From Candidatus Binatus soli (GTDB lineage Bacteria > Desulfobacterota > Binatia > Binatales > Binataceae): DNA of 64,000 nt. The notes beneath the pieces are model-generated. The model was not told where the DNA came from. It worked only from the letters and a program-made list of their open reading frames with translations, and made no database searches. Shown here one piece after another: positions 8,527-15,161 of this stretch (positions within the stretch are counted from its first letter, which is position 1; every line of letters begins with the position of its first letter). The translations under genes were made by a program, and so were the position numbers. The stretch lies in NCBI GenBank assembly GCA_002479255.1, contig DLMJ01000046.1, positions 62,001-126,000 of the forward strand, written 5' to 3'.

Positions 8527-8774
8527 GGTCGGCGAAATCGGCTCCTCACAGCCTCGTCCATCTGCTCGATTGTGAGATGGCGTGGAGCGCGGCCAAGCAT
8601 CCCGGCAAGTTCGCGGATGTCGATATTCTTCGGTGTCATCACGACTTTTCCGTCGTGCTGGATGACAAACTCAATCTTGTCGCCGGGCCGGAGCTTGAGA
8701 TGGCTTCGAACCTTTAGCGGGATCGTGGTTTGCCCCTTTCTCGTCAGAGTCGACGCAGCCATATTCCTTACCAT
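8523..8774 (-). CDS. AbrB/MazE/SpoVT-family antitoxin (VapB-like)
   Basis: An 83-residue protein with the swapped-hairpin AbrB fold: STLTRKGQTTIPLKVRSHL, then LRPGDKIEFVIQHDGKVVM. The C-terminal tail would wrap the PIN toxin encoded immediately downstream. I use the ATG at 8774 because AAGGA lies 9 bases upstream; the alternative ATG at 8762 has the same repeat element only 2 bases before it. The start region overlaps inverted and direct CCTTAC repeats that could be its autoregulatory operator. Confidence 0.88.
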   Translation of the reverse strand: MVRNMAASTLTRKGQTTIPLKVRSHLKLRPGDKIEFVIQHDGKVVMTPKNIDIRELAGMLGRAPRHLTIEQMDEAVRSRFRRP

Positions 8775-8801
8775 CTGTAGGATTCCTTACCTGCAGTAAG
8801 G
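8763..8801. promoter_or_regulatory. Putative autoregulatory operator of the VapBC-type pair
   Basis: ATTCCTTACC occurs twice (8763-8772 and 8782-8791, 19 bases apart), and CCTTAC/GTAAGG arms form an imperfect palindrome at 8785-8801 (CCTTACCTGCAGTAAGG). The repeats cover the ribosome binding site and start of the antitoxin gene. AbrB-type antitoxins commonly repress their own promoters through such repeats; binding here is inferred. Confidence 0.5.
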
Positions 8802-8845
8802 ATATCACAGGCACGCCACGCGGCAAAGGCCTTGAACGATAGCCG

Positions 8846-9718
8846 TTACGCCTTGCCGGCGCGCGCCATTGAGGCGCGGCGCGCACGTTCGGGATCGCCG
8901 GACCACAGCCACGCATGCTCGGTGCGGCTCACCCCGACCAGCACGCCGAGAAATGCCGAAGGATGGATGAACAATTCGGCCAGCCCCGCCTCGTCGCGGC
9001 GATGCGCCGCGAAGCGAGAGCCGCGCCCTTGCAGCCGCTTTTCGAGCGCGCCGACGTCGTCGGTCTCGACGAAAAACATGTACAGCGAGTCGCCGCGGCG
9101 TTTGTGAAAGCGGCCCATCGCAAGGTTCGCGTCGGTGATCTGCGCGATCTCGACGCGGTCAAGACGCGCGGGAGGATCGAACAGCGTCAGCGTGCCCGTG
9201 TAGCCGAAATCCTTGCTCTCGATCGGACTGAACTTGGTCGCGTCGAGGCCGAAGATGCGCGCATAGCGGGCGGACGCGGCCTGCCAATCGCCGACGACAT
9301 TGGTGACTTCGTAGGCCCATTTTATCGCGCCGACGGGCGCGCGTTCGCGATGCTGCGAGATGACGGTGCGCATCCCAAACGTCGCGGCGGAGTCGAGATA
9401 GAGTTGTCCCGCGGATTGCTCGAAGCCGACGCCGCACTTCGCGAGATGATGCGCGGCGGCGTCGGGGTCGTCCACCGAAAATCCCGCGCCGAACAGTCCG
9501 GTCTCCCACTTCGAGACGAAATCCTGGACCGCTCCTGCCCCATCGGGTTCGAGAATTTCGACGAAGCTCGCCCCCGCTTGCATCGTGGTTCGCCTGGCGC
9601 CAAGCGGCGCCGCCTTGTCACGGCGGACCAGCTCTGCACCGAAGACTTCTGCGACGACCCGCTCGGCCGCATTGCTGTCGGCGACCGCAATCTGAACTCT
9701 GTCAACGCGTTTGAGCAT
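8846..9718 (-). CDS. VOC (glyoxalase/dioxygenase) family protein
   Basis: A 290-residue protein with two vicinal-oxygen-chelate modules. The first starts VDRVQIAVADSNAAERVV and the second around AIKWAYEVTNVVGDWQAASARYARIFGL. Candidate metal ligands include the His/Glu pairs in these betaalphabeta-betabetabeta units, but I cannot assign them securely. The ATG at 9718 is preferred over the GTG at 9739 because the VOC strand starts directly after it and GAGGGG lies upstream. Function in the cell is unknown; it stands as a separate gene before the NTF2-like protein on the same strand. Confidence 0.75.
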   Translation of the reverse strand: MLKRVDRVQIAVADSNAAERVVAEVFGAELVRRDKAAPLGARRTTMQAGASFVEILEPDGAGAVQDFVSKWETGLFGAGFSVDDPDAAAHHLAKCGVGFEQSAGQLYLDSAATFGMRTVISQHRERAPVGAIKWAYEVTNVVGDWQAASARYARIFGLDATKFSPIESKDFGYTGTLTLFDPPARLDRVEIAQITDANLAMGRFHKRRGDSLYMFFVETDDVGALEKRLQGRGSRFAAHRRDEAGLAELFIHPSAFLGVLVGVSRTEHAWLWSGDPERARRASMARAGKA

Positions 9719-9758
9719 CGTCGAATTTTCCCCTCGCACAGTTGCGGCAGGTTGCGAA

Positions 9759-10172
9759 TTACTGGAGCGGCGGCTCGTCGTCGGGTGGCGCCATCACCGG
9801 CGACCCATGATGCATCACCATGAACCATCCATTGCCCACGCGCTCGAAAACGTTGGTCGCGAGCACGTTCGAGCGCTCGGTGCCGTCGTAGCCGTGCTGG
9901 GTCAGGGTTTCCTCGACGACGACGATCGCCAGGTCGCCGCTGATCGTCACTTCAATCTCCCCGAACTCGAACTTGATCTCGAATACGTTGTCGAGGATGC
10001 GCTCCCAGCTCGACATGATCGGACCCCATCCTGAAAGTTTGCGCCATCCGGGATGAATACAAATGATTCGCGGGTCGCGCAGCCAAACCGCTTCCATCTT
10101 TTCGGCGTCGAGACTTTCGAAGGCGTCGTAAAAGGCGCGGTTGGCGGCAAGCACTGACTCACGATCGGACAT
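9759..10172 (-). CDS. SnoaL/NTF2-like domain protein
   Basis: A 137-residue cone-shaped alpha+beta barrel protein of the nuclear-transport-factor-2 superfamily. It begins SVLAANRAFYDAFESLDAEKMEAVW, and the strands WERILDNVFEIKFEFGEIEVTI and LAIVVVEETLTQ are typical, ending in GNGWFMVMHHGSPV. Members include small hydrolases, isomerases and binding proteins, so no reaction is assigned. It is encoded 56 bases after the ethanolamine ammonia-lyase gene on the same strand and might be co-transcribed. No clear ribosome binding site precedes the ATG. Confidence 0.8.
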   Translation of the reverse strand: MSDRESVLAANRAFYDAFESLDAEKMEAVWLRDPRIICIHPGWRKLSGWGPIMSSWERILDNVFEIKFEFGEIEVTISGDLAIVVVEETLTQHGYDGTERSNVLATNVFERVGNGWFMVMHHGSPVMAPPDDEPPLQ

Positions 10173-10228
10173 GGCTTTATGTTTTCCAGCGTAGTTTTTC
10201 GGATGAGCAGGCGCCAGTCGCGCAAGGA

Positions 10229-12340
10229 TCATGGCGCGGGCGGGGTTTTCTCCGCCAGTGCGGCGCCCGACGCCCGCAATCGGGTCGCGTCGTCGATCAG
10301 CGCCGCGATTTTGCGCCCGGCCTCCGCGATCGGAATCCCGCCGCGATGAATGTTCGATATCACCGTGCGGTCGGGCTCGATCGATTTGAGCGTGGGCCGG
10401 TAAATCACGTACGCGCTCAGGCTCTCGGCGGTGGCCAGGCCGGGACGCTCGCCAACGATCATGCAGACCACGTCGGGACGCAATATTTCGCCGAGGTGGT
10501 CCTCGATTCTGACCCGCGCATTTCGGATGAAGATCGGCTTCAGGAGGCGGTAGCGCGACGAGAGCCGCCGGGTGAGCGCGCGCATCAGCGGCGCCGCGTT
10601 CTTCTCCACCGCAGCCGATGAAAGTCCGTCGCCGATGCATAGCAGCACGCTGGGCGTCGCCGATTTGCCGCGGCCGCGCGGCGCAAGGCGCGCCACGCGC
10701 GCAGCATCGGCGGCGTCAAGACGCCGGCCGCGCTCGGGATAACGCAAATAATCCTCGCGCGTGAGGGCCTGCGAGCGAACTTCAAGCAGGCCATTGCGCC
10801 GCGGCCAATCGCGCGCGACCAGCGTCATGACCGCATCGACGGCGCGCGCGTGATCTGCCCGCAGAGAGAGCATCGCGGCCGTCGTGTAGCGCGGGCCCGC
10901 GCGTCCCACGTCAAGCCGCGCGGGCGTCGCGCGGCGCATCGCGTCGAAATCTGCCTCACCGTCTGTCGTGCCCGGCGAATTCATCAGCAGCCTCGCGTCG
11001 CCGGCGCGCGCAGTGAGACGGCCGTCGCGGAGAATTCCCCGACTTTCGCACCATTCCTCGAACTCGGGCGCGGGACGCAGCTTGAGCACTGCCCTCAGCG
11101 CCGCGGCGTCCTGATAGCTGGTGGATTGATAAGAGAGCATCACGTCGTCGCCCATCGGCACCGCCATGAAGTAGTTGCATCCCGCCGATGCCAGCAGCAC
11201 CGCCAGATTTTCGCAGTCGTTCTGATCGGCGCGAGCGTGATTGGTGTAACATGCGTCGGCCCCGTGCGGGACTCCGAGCAGCTTGCCCATCAGATGATCT
11301 TCCAGGCCGGCGCGCGTGATCTGTTTCGCATCGTAGAGATATTCGGGGCCGATGAAGCCCACCACGGTGTTGACCAAAAGTGGCGCGTAGCGGCGCGCCA
11401 GCCCATAGCATCGCGCCTCGAGCGTGACCTGGTCCGCGCCCTCGTGTGCATCGGCCGACAGCTCGGAGCCCTGCCCCGTCTCGAAATACGTCAGGTTCGG
11501 CGCGCGCAGGCTGCCGATCTCGCGAATCATCGCGTAGCCTTCGTCGAGCATCTTAACCGTAATGCCGAAACCGGCGTTGCCCTTCTCCGTCCCCGCCAGG
11601 CTCTGGAACATGATGTCCATCGGGGCGCCGGCCTCGAGCGCGCGCATCTGCGTGCTGATATGGCCGAGCACGCAGTTTTGCGTCGGCACTCCGGTGCGCT
11701 CAATGATGTCGGCGGTGAGTTCGAGCAATCGGCGGATGTTGTCGGGCTCGTCGATGCACGGGTTGATTCCGATGAGCGCGTCGCCGGTCGCGTAGGCGAG
11801 GCCTTCGTAGATGGCGGCGGCGATTCCGGTGAGATCGTCGCGCGGATGGTTGGGCTGGAGGCGCGTCGCGAGCCGGCCCGCGAGGCCAAGCGTGGTGCGC
11901 GCGCTGGTGACGACGCGAATTTTCGACGCAATCGCGATCAGATCGAGATTGGTGCATAGCTTGGCGGCCGCGGCGGCAATCTCCGCGGTGATTGCGCGGC
12001 CGGTCGCGAGGATCGCATCGCCGGTCGTCCCGTCGTCGAGCAGCCATTCGCGAAATTCGCCGACAGTCTTGTTGCGCACGGCGGCGAATGCGTCGCGATC
12101 CAGCGCGTCGTCGATGACGCGCGTAACTTCGTCGCGATCGTAGGCAACGACCGGGTTCTCGCGCAGGTCGTTCAACGTGAGATCGGCGAGCACGGCCTTG
12201 GCTGCTATTCGTTCCCGCTCGGAGCGCGCGGCGATTCCCGCAAGTTCGTCGCCCGAGCGCGCTTCGTTGGCGCGGGCGAGCAATTCCTTGACCGAGCGGA
12301 ATTGGAAGAAAGTGCCGAGCAGTCGCGTCGAGAGTTTCAT
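10229..12340 (-). CDS. eutBC: Ethanolamine ammonia-lyase, EutB and EutC fused in one chain
   Basis: Adenosylcobalamin-dependent conversion of ethanolamine to acetaldehyde and ammonia. The 703-residue protein contains a full EutB-type TIM barrel (about residues 1-455; AAAIYEGLAYATGDALIGIN, PTQNCVLGHISTQ, FETGQGSELSADAHEGADQ). From about residue 470 it is EutC-like (LDVGRAGPRYTTAAMLSL, VLLCIGDGLSSAA, IVGERPGLATAESLSAYV). The two subunits are normally separate genes. The EutC part lacks most of the N-terminal extension of enterobacterial EutC. No other eut genes (microcompartment shell, EutA reactivase, aldehyde dehydrogenase) are nearby, so it would act as a free enzyme. No cobalamin riboswitch is visible upstream. 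Confidence 0.9.
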   Translation of the reverse strand: MKLSTRLLGTFFQFRSVKELLARANEARSGDELAGIAARSERERIAAKAVLADLTLNDLRENPVVAYDRDEVTRVIDDALDRDAFAAVRNKTVGEFREWLLDDGTTGDAILATGRAITAEIAAAAAKLCTNLDLIAIASKIRVVTSARTTLGLAGRLATRLQPNHPRDDLTGIAAAIYEGLAYATGDALIGINPCIDEPDNIRRLLELTADIIERTGVPTQNCVLGHISTQMRALEAGAPMDIMFQSLAGTEKGNAGFGITVKMLDEGYAMIREIGSLRAPNLTYFETGQGSELSADAHEGADQVTLEARCYGLARRYAPLLVNTVVGFIGPEYLYDAKQITRAGLEDHLMGKLLGVPHGADACYTNHARADQNDCENLAVLLASAGCNYFMAVPMGDDVMLSYQSTSYQDAAALRAVLKLRPAPEFEEWCESRGILRDGRLTARAGDARLLMNSPGTTDGEADFDAMRRATPARLDVGRAGPRYTTAAMLSLRADHARAVDAVMTLVARDWPRRNGLLEVRSQALTREDYLRYPERGRRLDAADAARVARLAPRGRGKSATPSVLLCIGDGLSSAAVEKNAAPLMRALTRRLSSRYRLLKPIFIRNARVRIEDHLGEILRPDVVCMIVGERPGLATAESLSAYVIYRPTLKSIEPDRTVISNIHRGGIPIAEAGRKIAALIDDATRLRASGAALAEKTPPAP

Positions 12341-12450
12341 TGGCGTTCAGCCAGCGTAACGCGAGAGGATAGTAAGTGGAAAGAGAAAGGACGGCTGCGA
12401 CGGGCGCGGTAGCGCGGGCCGCACCGCCGCCATAAGATACGATTCCGCCT

Positions 12451-13260
12451 ATGAGACCGATTCGCCTGCTCGCCACCGTAGTCGCTTTGCTCGCAGCCGC
12501 CTCGATTGCCGCGACGATTGCGCGCGCGGCGCAAACCGGGAACCTGAAGCTCGATGTCCTCGGCGAAGAAGGCGCCGGCGCGAAAAATCCCGCGCACGTA
12601 ATCGCGGCCAACGGCAAAGAGGCCGGCCAGGTCACGCCCGGCTCGTCGGTCGCGCTGCCGCCGGGCGAATACAAACTGGTGATGCCGATCGTCGGCGGCC
12701 AAATCGTCAAGGACGCCGTCCAGATCGAGGCCGGCCGCACTCACACCGTCCTCATAGCAAATGTTGCCGTGCTGCAGGTCAGCGTGAAAGACAAGACCGG
12801 CGCCGATCCCGGCTTCGGCGTGACCGTGACCACCACCGACTCGCCGCACGCGAAGGTCGCCAGCTTTATTTCGGGCGACAAATATCTGTTCGCACCCAGC
12901 GAGGTTGACGTCCACGTCGACGCACCCCCGCAAGGCTACGACTGGCACGCGTTGCAGCTCGCGCCCGGCCGTCGCGCGCTGCTGACGCTCGACGAAGTTG
13001 TGAAGGCTGATTTGGTCGTGCAGACCGTGATGTCGAAGATTCCGTTCGATAACTCTACTCGCGTGGTAATTATCCGCGCAGGAACGCAGACCAAAGTCGC
13101 CGAGAGCGATCCGGGAAGCGAACATCGCTTCAAACTTGACCCCGGCGACTACGATGCCTATGTGGAAAATCGGTCCGGCAAGGGCAAGCCCTACGTAACT
13201 TCGGCTGGAATCCATCTCAATTCCGGCGCAAAGGTGGAACGGACGGTCCCGCTGGACTAA
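12451..13260 (+). CDS. Exported beta-rich protein of unknown function
   Basis: A 269-residue protein with a Sec signal peptide (MRPIRLLATVVALLAAASIAA, cleavage likely after ARA). The mature part is beta-rich with repeated segments of the type LPPGEYKLVMPIVGG, LAPGRRALLTL and LDPGDYDAYVENRSG. This resembles PEGA-like or VWA-associated beta modules in which a glycine-Asp/Glu-Tyr turn precedes a strand. No catalytic motif is seen. It is divergent from eutBC across a 110-base gap. I do not recognise the family. Confidence 0.75.
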   Translation: MRPIRLLATVVALLAAASIAATIARAAQTGNLKLDVLGEEGAGAKNPAHVIAANGKEAGQVTPGSSVALPPGEYKLVMPIVGGQIVKDAVQIEAGRTHTVLIANVAVLQVSVKDKTGADPGFGVTVTTTDSPHAKVASFISGDKYLFAPSEVDVHVDAPPQGYDWHALQLAPGRRALLTLDEVVKADLVVQTVMSKIPFDNSTRVVIIRAGTQTKVAESDPGSEHRFKLDPGDYDAYVENRSGKGKPYVTSAGIHLNSGAKVERTVPLD

Positions 13261-13282
13261 GCAAGAAAAGAAGAGAGGTTAG

Positions 13283-13411
13283 ATGGCAAGCGAACGGCAA
13301 AAAGAAATCAAGCGTCGGCGCAAACGGAAAAAATCGAGACTGCAGGCCAAGACCAGGGAGGCGCGCAAAAAGACCCGGAAAAAGCGGTCCGAACGTCCGC
13401 ATCCAGCCTGA
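13283..13411 (+). CDS. Lys/Arg-rich 42-residue miniprotein
   Basis: A short frame (ATG at 13283, stop at 13409-13411) encodes MASERQKEIKRRRKRKKSRL followed by QAKTREARKKTRKKRSERPH. More than half of the residues are Lys or Arg, without hydrophobic segments. GAGAGG lies four bases upstream of the ATG, a good ribosome binding site, and the gene follows the exported protein by 22 bases. Small basic proteins of this kind are often ribosome-associated (bS22/bL-like); the composition fits RNA binding but no family was recognised with certainty. Confidence 0.6.
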   Translation: MASERQKEIKRRRKRKKSRLQAKTREARKKTRKKRSERPHPA

Positions 13412-13432
13412 ATCGGACGCTTAGCGCGCGGC

Positions 13433-13555
13433 AGGGGTGACCCCTGGCAGGGGTGACCCCTGGCCGTGGCGACGGCAGCGCAGTATTAAGCCGTTGGCAG
13501 GGGCCGCGCCCGCCAACGGCGGGCGGCCTTAGCATCGGGTGGAGGGGTGACCCCT
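13433..13555. repeat. Three copies of the palindrome AGGGGTGACCCCT
   Basis: Identical 13-base palindromes occur at 13433-13445, 13449-13461 and 13543-13555. The outer pair brackets part of a dispersed repeat (GGCCGTGGCGACGGCAGCGC, from 13462) and a stem formed by CCGTTGGC (13491-13498) with GCCAACGG (13512-13519). It could be a protein-binding array or a REP-like insertion; nothing in the sequence decides. Confidence 0.8.
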
Positions 13556-13751
13556 GCACTCAGTGTTAAAACAAAGATGCGGGACTTCGTCCCTGTTAGA
13601 AGGGTTAAGGGGGACGGCGGATTTTTTCTTTGTGTCATTCTAGAGCGAAAGCTGCTGTAGCGAAGAATCCCGGTTCCGGCATTGCGCAATGGCAGTCAAT
13701 TTTTCCAAAAGTGGTCGGAAATGGTGCTGTCCTGCTGAGGTTTTTACGACA

Positions 13752-13769
13752 ACGTTTCACGTGAAACGT
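13752..13769. promoter_or_regulatory. parS-like centromere site (ACGTTTCACGTGAAACGT)
   Basis: A perfect 18-base palindrome whose inner 14 bases, GTTTCACGTGAAAC, equal the widely conserved bacterial parS core bound by ParB/Spo0J (and by Noc-like relatives with altered specificity). It lies in non-coding DNA about 270 bases upstream of the retron RNA. No parA or parB gene is in the window. A chance perfect match of this length in 64 kb is unlikely, but binding is not shown. Confidence 0.65.
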
Positions 13770-13988
13770 GTTTTAGTTCAGGAGAAGAAATTACGAAGCA
13801 GTGGCTTGACGGGCGAAGAGCACACGTTCAAGCGAGCAGGACTGGAACGAGAGCATCGGGCGAGAACTGGCCGCTCCCGGCGCCGCTGGAAACACCGTGT
13901 GAACAAACCCGGCGCGGAACCTTGCACAGGGAAGCCGTCGGGTCTATAGCGGGGCGGGTCCAAATACGGTAGTTCCGGCTTGCTCCTC

Positions 13989-14017
13989 TTGACGCGACGA
14001 ATTCCAATTCGTATCCT
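13989..14017 (+). promoter_or_regulatory. Sigma-70-type promoter of the retron
   Basis: TTGACG (13989-13994) and TATCCT (14012-14017) are separated by exactly 17 bases. The expected transcription start falls at about 14022-14026, right where the predicted a1 arm of the retron RNA begins (14024). This independent agreement supports both calls. Confidence 0.7.
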
Positions 14018-14023
14018 TCCCTC

Positions 14024-14175
14024 GCTCTTAGTCAGGTTCCCGTTGACGAAACGCGAGCCTTATGCCGGGCGATTCGCCAGGCTGTTACGTATTGACCGTC
14101 ATGCTGCGGGGCGGGTTTCGACGCCCTCCTCGTACGCGAGCCGGGCGTCGAAACCCGCCCGCTCAAAGTAAGAGC
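14024..14175 (+). ncRNA. Retron msr-msd non-coding RNA
   Basis: The RNA has the expected order of retron parts. The a1 arm GCTCTTA (14024-14030) is complementary to a2 TAAGAGC (14169-14175). The base after a1 is G14031 in the context TTAG, matching the usual branching guanosine context. Two short msr hairpins follow: GTCA/TGAC at 14031-14046, and AGCCT...AGGCT around GGCGA-TTCGCC at 14056-14084. The msd is a long hairpin whose 18-base arms pair perfectly (14109-14126 with 14143-14160) and enclose an inner CTCG-TACG-CGAG stem-loop. The a2 arm ends 4 bases before the effector start codon. Exact msr/msd borders and msDNA length need RNA and msDNA sequencing. Confidence 0.85.
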
Positions 14176-14179
14176 AACC

Positions 14180-15151
14180 ATGGGCCACCCGTTCGATCAT
14201 CCTGCGCTTTCCAAAGCTTTGGAAAGGGTGGTTGGAGCTTTCAAAACAAAGTCGGTTTCCGTGCTTCCAGGAGCCAAACTTCTGTTTGTCTGTGGCGGGC
14301 CTACGGACCCGGTCCCACTTACTGCAAAAGAGCGGTTTCTCGATTGGGTGGCCCCGGGGTTGAGGCTGAGCCGGACACGGCGGCAGACCATGCGGGGGCA
14401 GTTCCTCGATTGGGCGGCCACCAACATGCCCACCTGCAGGACCTTCTTGGCTGAGAAGGCCGCGCAAGATGTGGTCTCCCACGACAACCCGCCCCCTCTG
14501 AGACTCGCTAAATTCGAGGAATTTCTTGGCAGCGTTGCGGACTGTGTAATCGTATTCCCAGAATCCGTCGGGTCTTTTGCGGAGACCGGCTACTTCGCGG
14601 CCAAGGGAAACGTCCGCTGTAATTGCTTGATCGTAAACTCTGCCTCTGAGCAAAAGACTTCATTCCTTAACCGCGGGCCGATTGATGAAATCGAGCGGCA
14701 TACCAAACTTGAATACAAGAGACTCGTGCTGAACTTCGATGCAACTCCGCCAGACTTCGCAGTCATAAAAGAACGTATCGAGAACACGCCACCCAAAGGC
14801 AAAACCGGGGTCTCCATGCACTCCTTTAACGAGCTAACGGCCGCAAAGCAATTAGCATTTCTGCTTTATCTCATGAGCCTATTTCCGTCCCTCGACCTAG
14901 AGGGCATGAGGCGAATCATCGAACTCGTATTTGGCAAAGGAAATTACGAGATGGAGCGCGTGAGACAGCTCTTGTCTGTCCTCGTCTCGGCGAAATATGT
15001 CGATCGCCTGCCAGCCGATAACGACTATTATTATTTAATCGAGCCGTCTGCACCTCCTTTGCTAGAAATCGCTGGCGAAAACCCAAGTCAACTGCTCGTC
15101 GAACATTCCGGGATTTATTCACGGTACTTCCCAAATTTGGTGCGCGTATAG
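14180..15151 (+). CDS. Retron effector, nucleoside-deoxyribosyltransferase-like with C-terminal winged helix (Ec86/St85 type)
   Basis: A 323-residue protein between the retron RNA and the reverse transcriptase, the gene order of type II-A retrons such as Ec86 (Eco1). The N-terminal half has the nucleoside-deoxyribosyltransferase-like Rossmann pattern: GAKLLFVCGG near residue 31 and VIVFPESVGSFAETGYFA at about 123-140, where the Glu after SFA is the expected catalytic residue. The C-terminal third (MHSFNELTAAKQLAFLLYLM, then ERVRQLLSVLVSAKYVDRL) looks like a winged-helix domain. In characterised relatives the effector is held inactive by msDNA and RT, and when released during phage attack it depletes a nucleotide such as NAD. 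Codon use is more AT-rich than in neighbours, suggesting transfer. Confidence 0.85.
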   Translation: MGHPFDHPALSKALERVVGAFKTKSVSVLPGAKLLFVCGGPTDPVPLTAKERFLDWVAPGLRLSRTRRQTMRGQFLDWAATNMPTCRTFLAEKAAQDVVSHDNPPPLRLAKFEEFLGSVADCVIVFPESVGSFAETGYFAAKGNVRCNCLIVNSASEQKTSFLNRGPIDEIERHTKLEYKRLVLNFDATPPDFAVIKERIENTPPKGKTGVSMHSFNELTAAKQLAFLLYLMSLFPSLDLEGMRRIIELVFGKGNYEMERVRQLLSVLVSAKYVDRLPADNDYYYLIEPSAPPLLEIAGENPSQLLVEHSGIYSRYFPNLVRV

Positions 15152-15161
15152 AGAACTCCTG

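Larger units (their letters stand above)
13412..14021. other. Gene-free accessory stretch with palindromes and a parS-like site
   Basis: About 600 bases without a convincing gene separate the basic miniprotein from the retron. The stretch holds three AGGGGTGACCCCT palindromes, an incomplete copy of the dispersed repeat, a GCCAACGG stem, a small GGGACTTCGTCCC hairpin at about 13582-13594, and a perfect 18-base palindrome containing GTTTCACGTGAAAC. The open frame 13689-13949 runs through the palindrome and shows no domain, so I treat it as chance. Confidence 0.7.

Noticed and set aside
10850..11959. 369-codon open frame opposite eutBC
   Set aside because: No domain is seen and the reverse strand encodes a complete EutBC.
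12341..12450. Cobalamin riboswitch upstream of the B12-dependent eutBC
   Set aside because: The 110-base gap is too short for the full element and has no B12-box-like sequence.
13689..13949. 86-codon open frame through the parS-like palindrome
   Set aside because: No domain, no good ribosome binding site, composition unlike neighbouring genes; the palindrome would be coding by chance.
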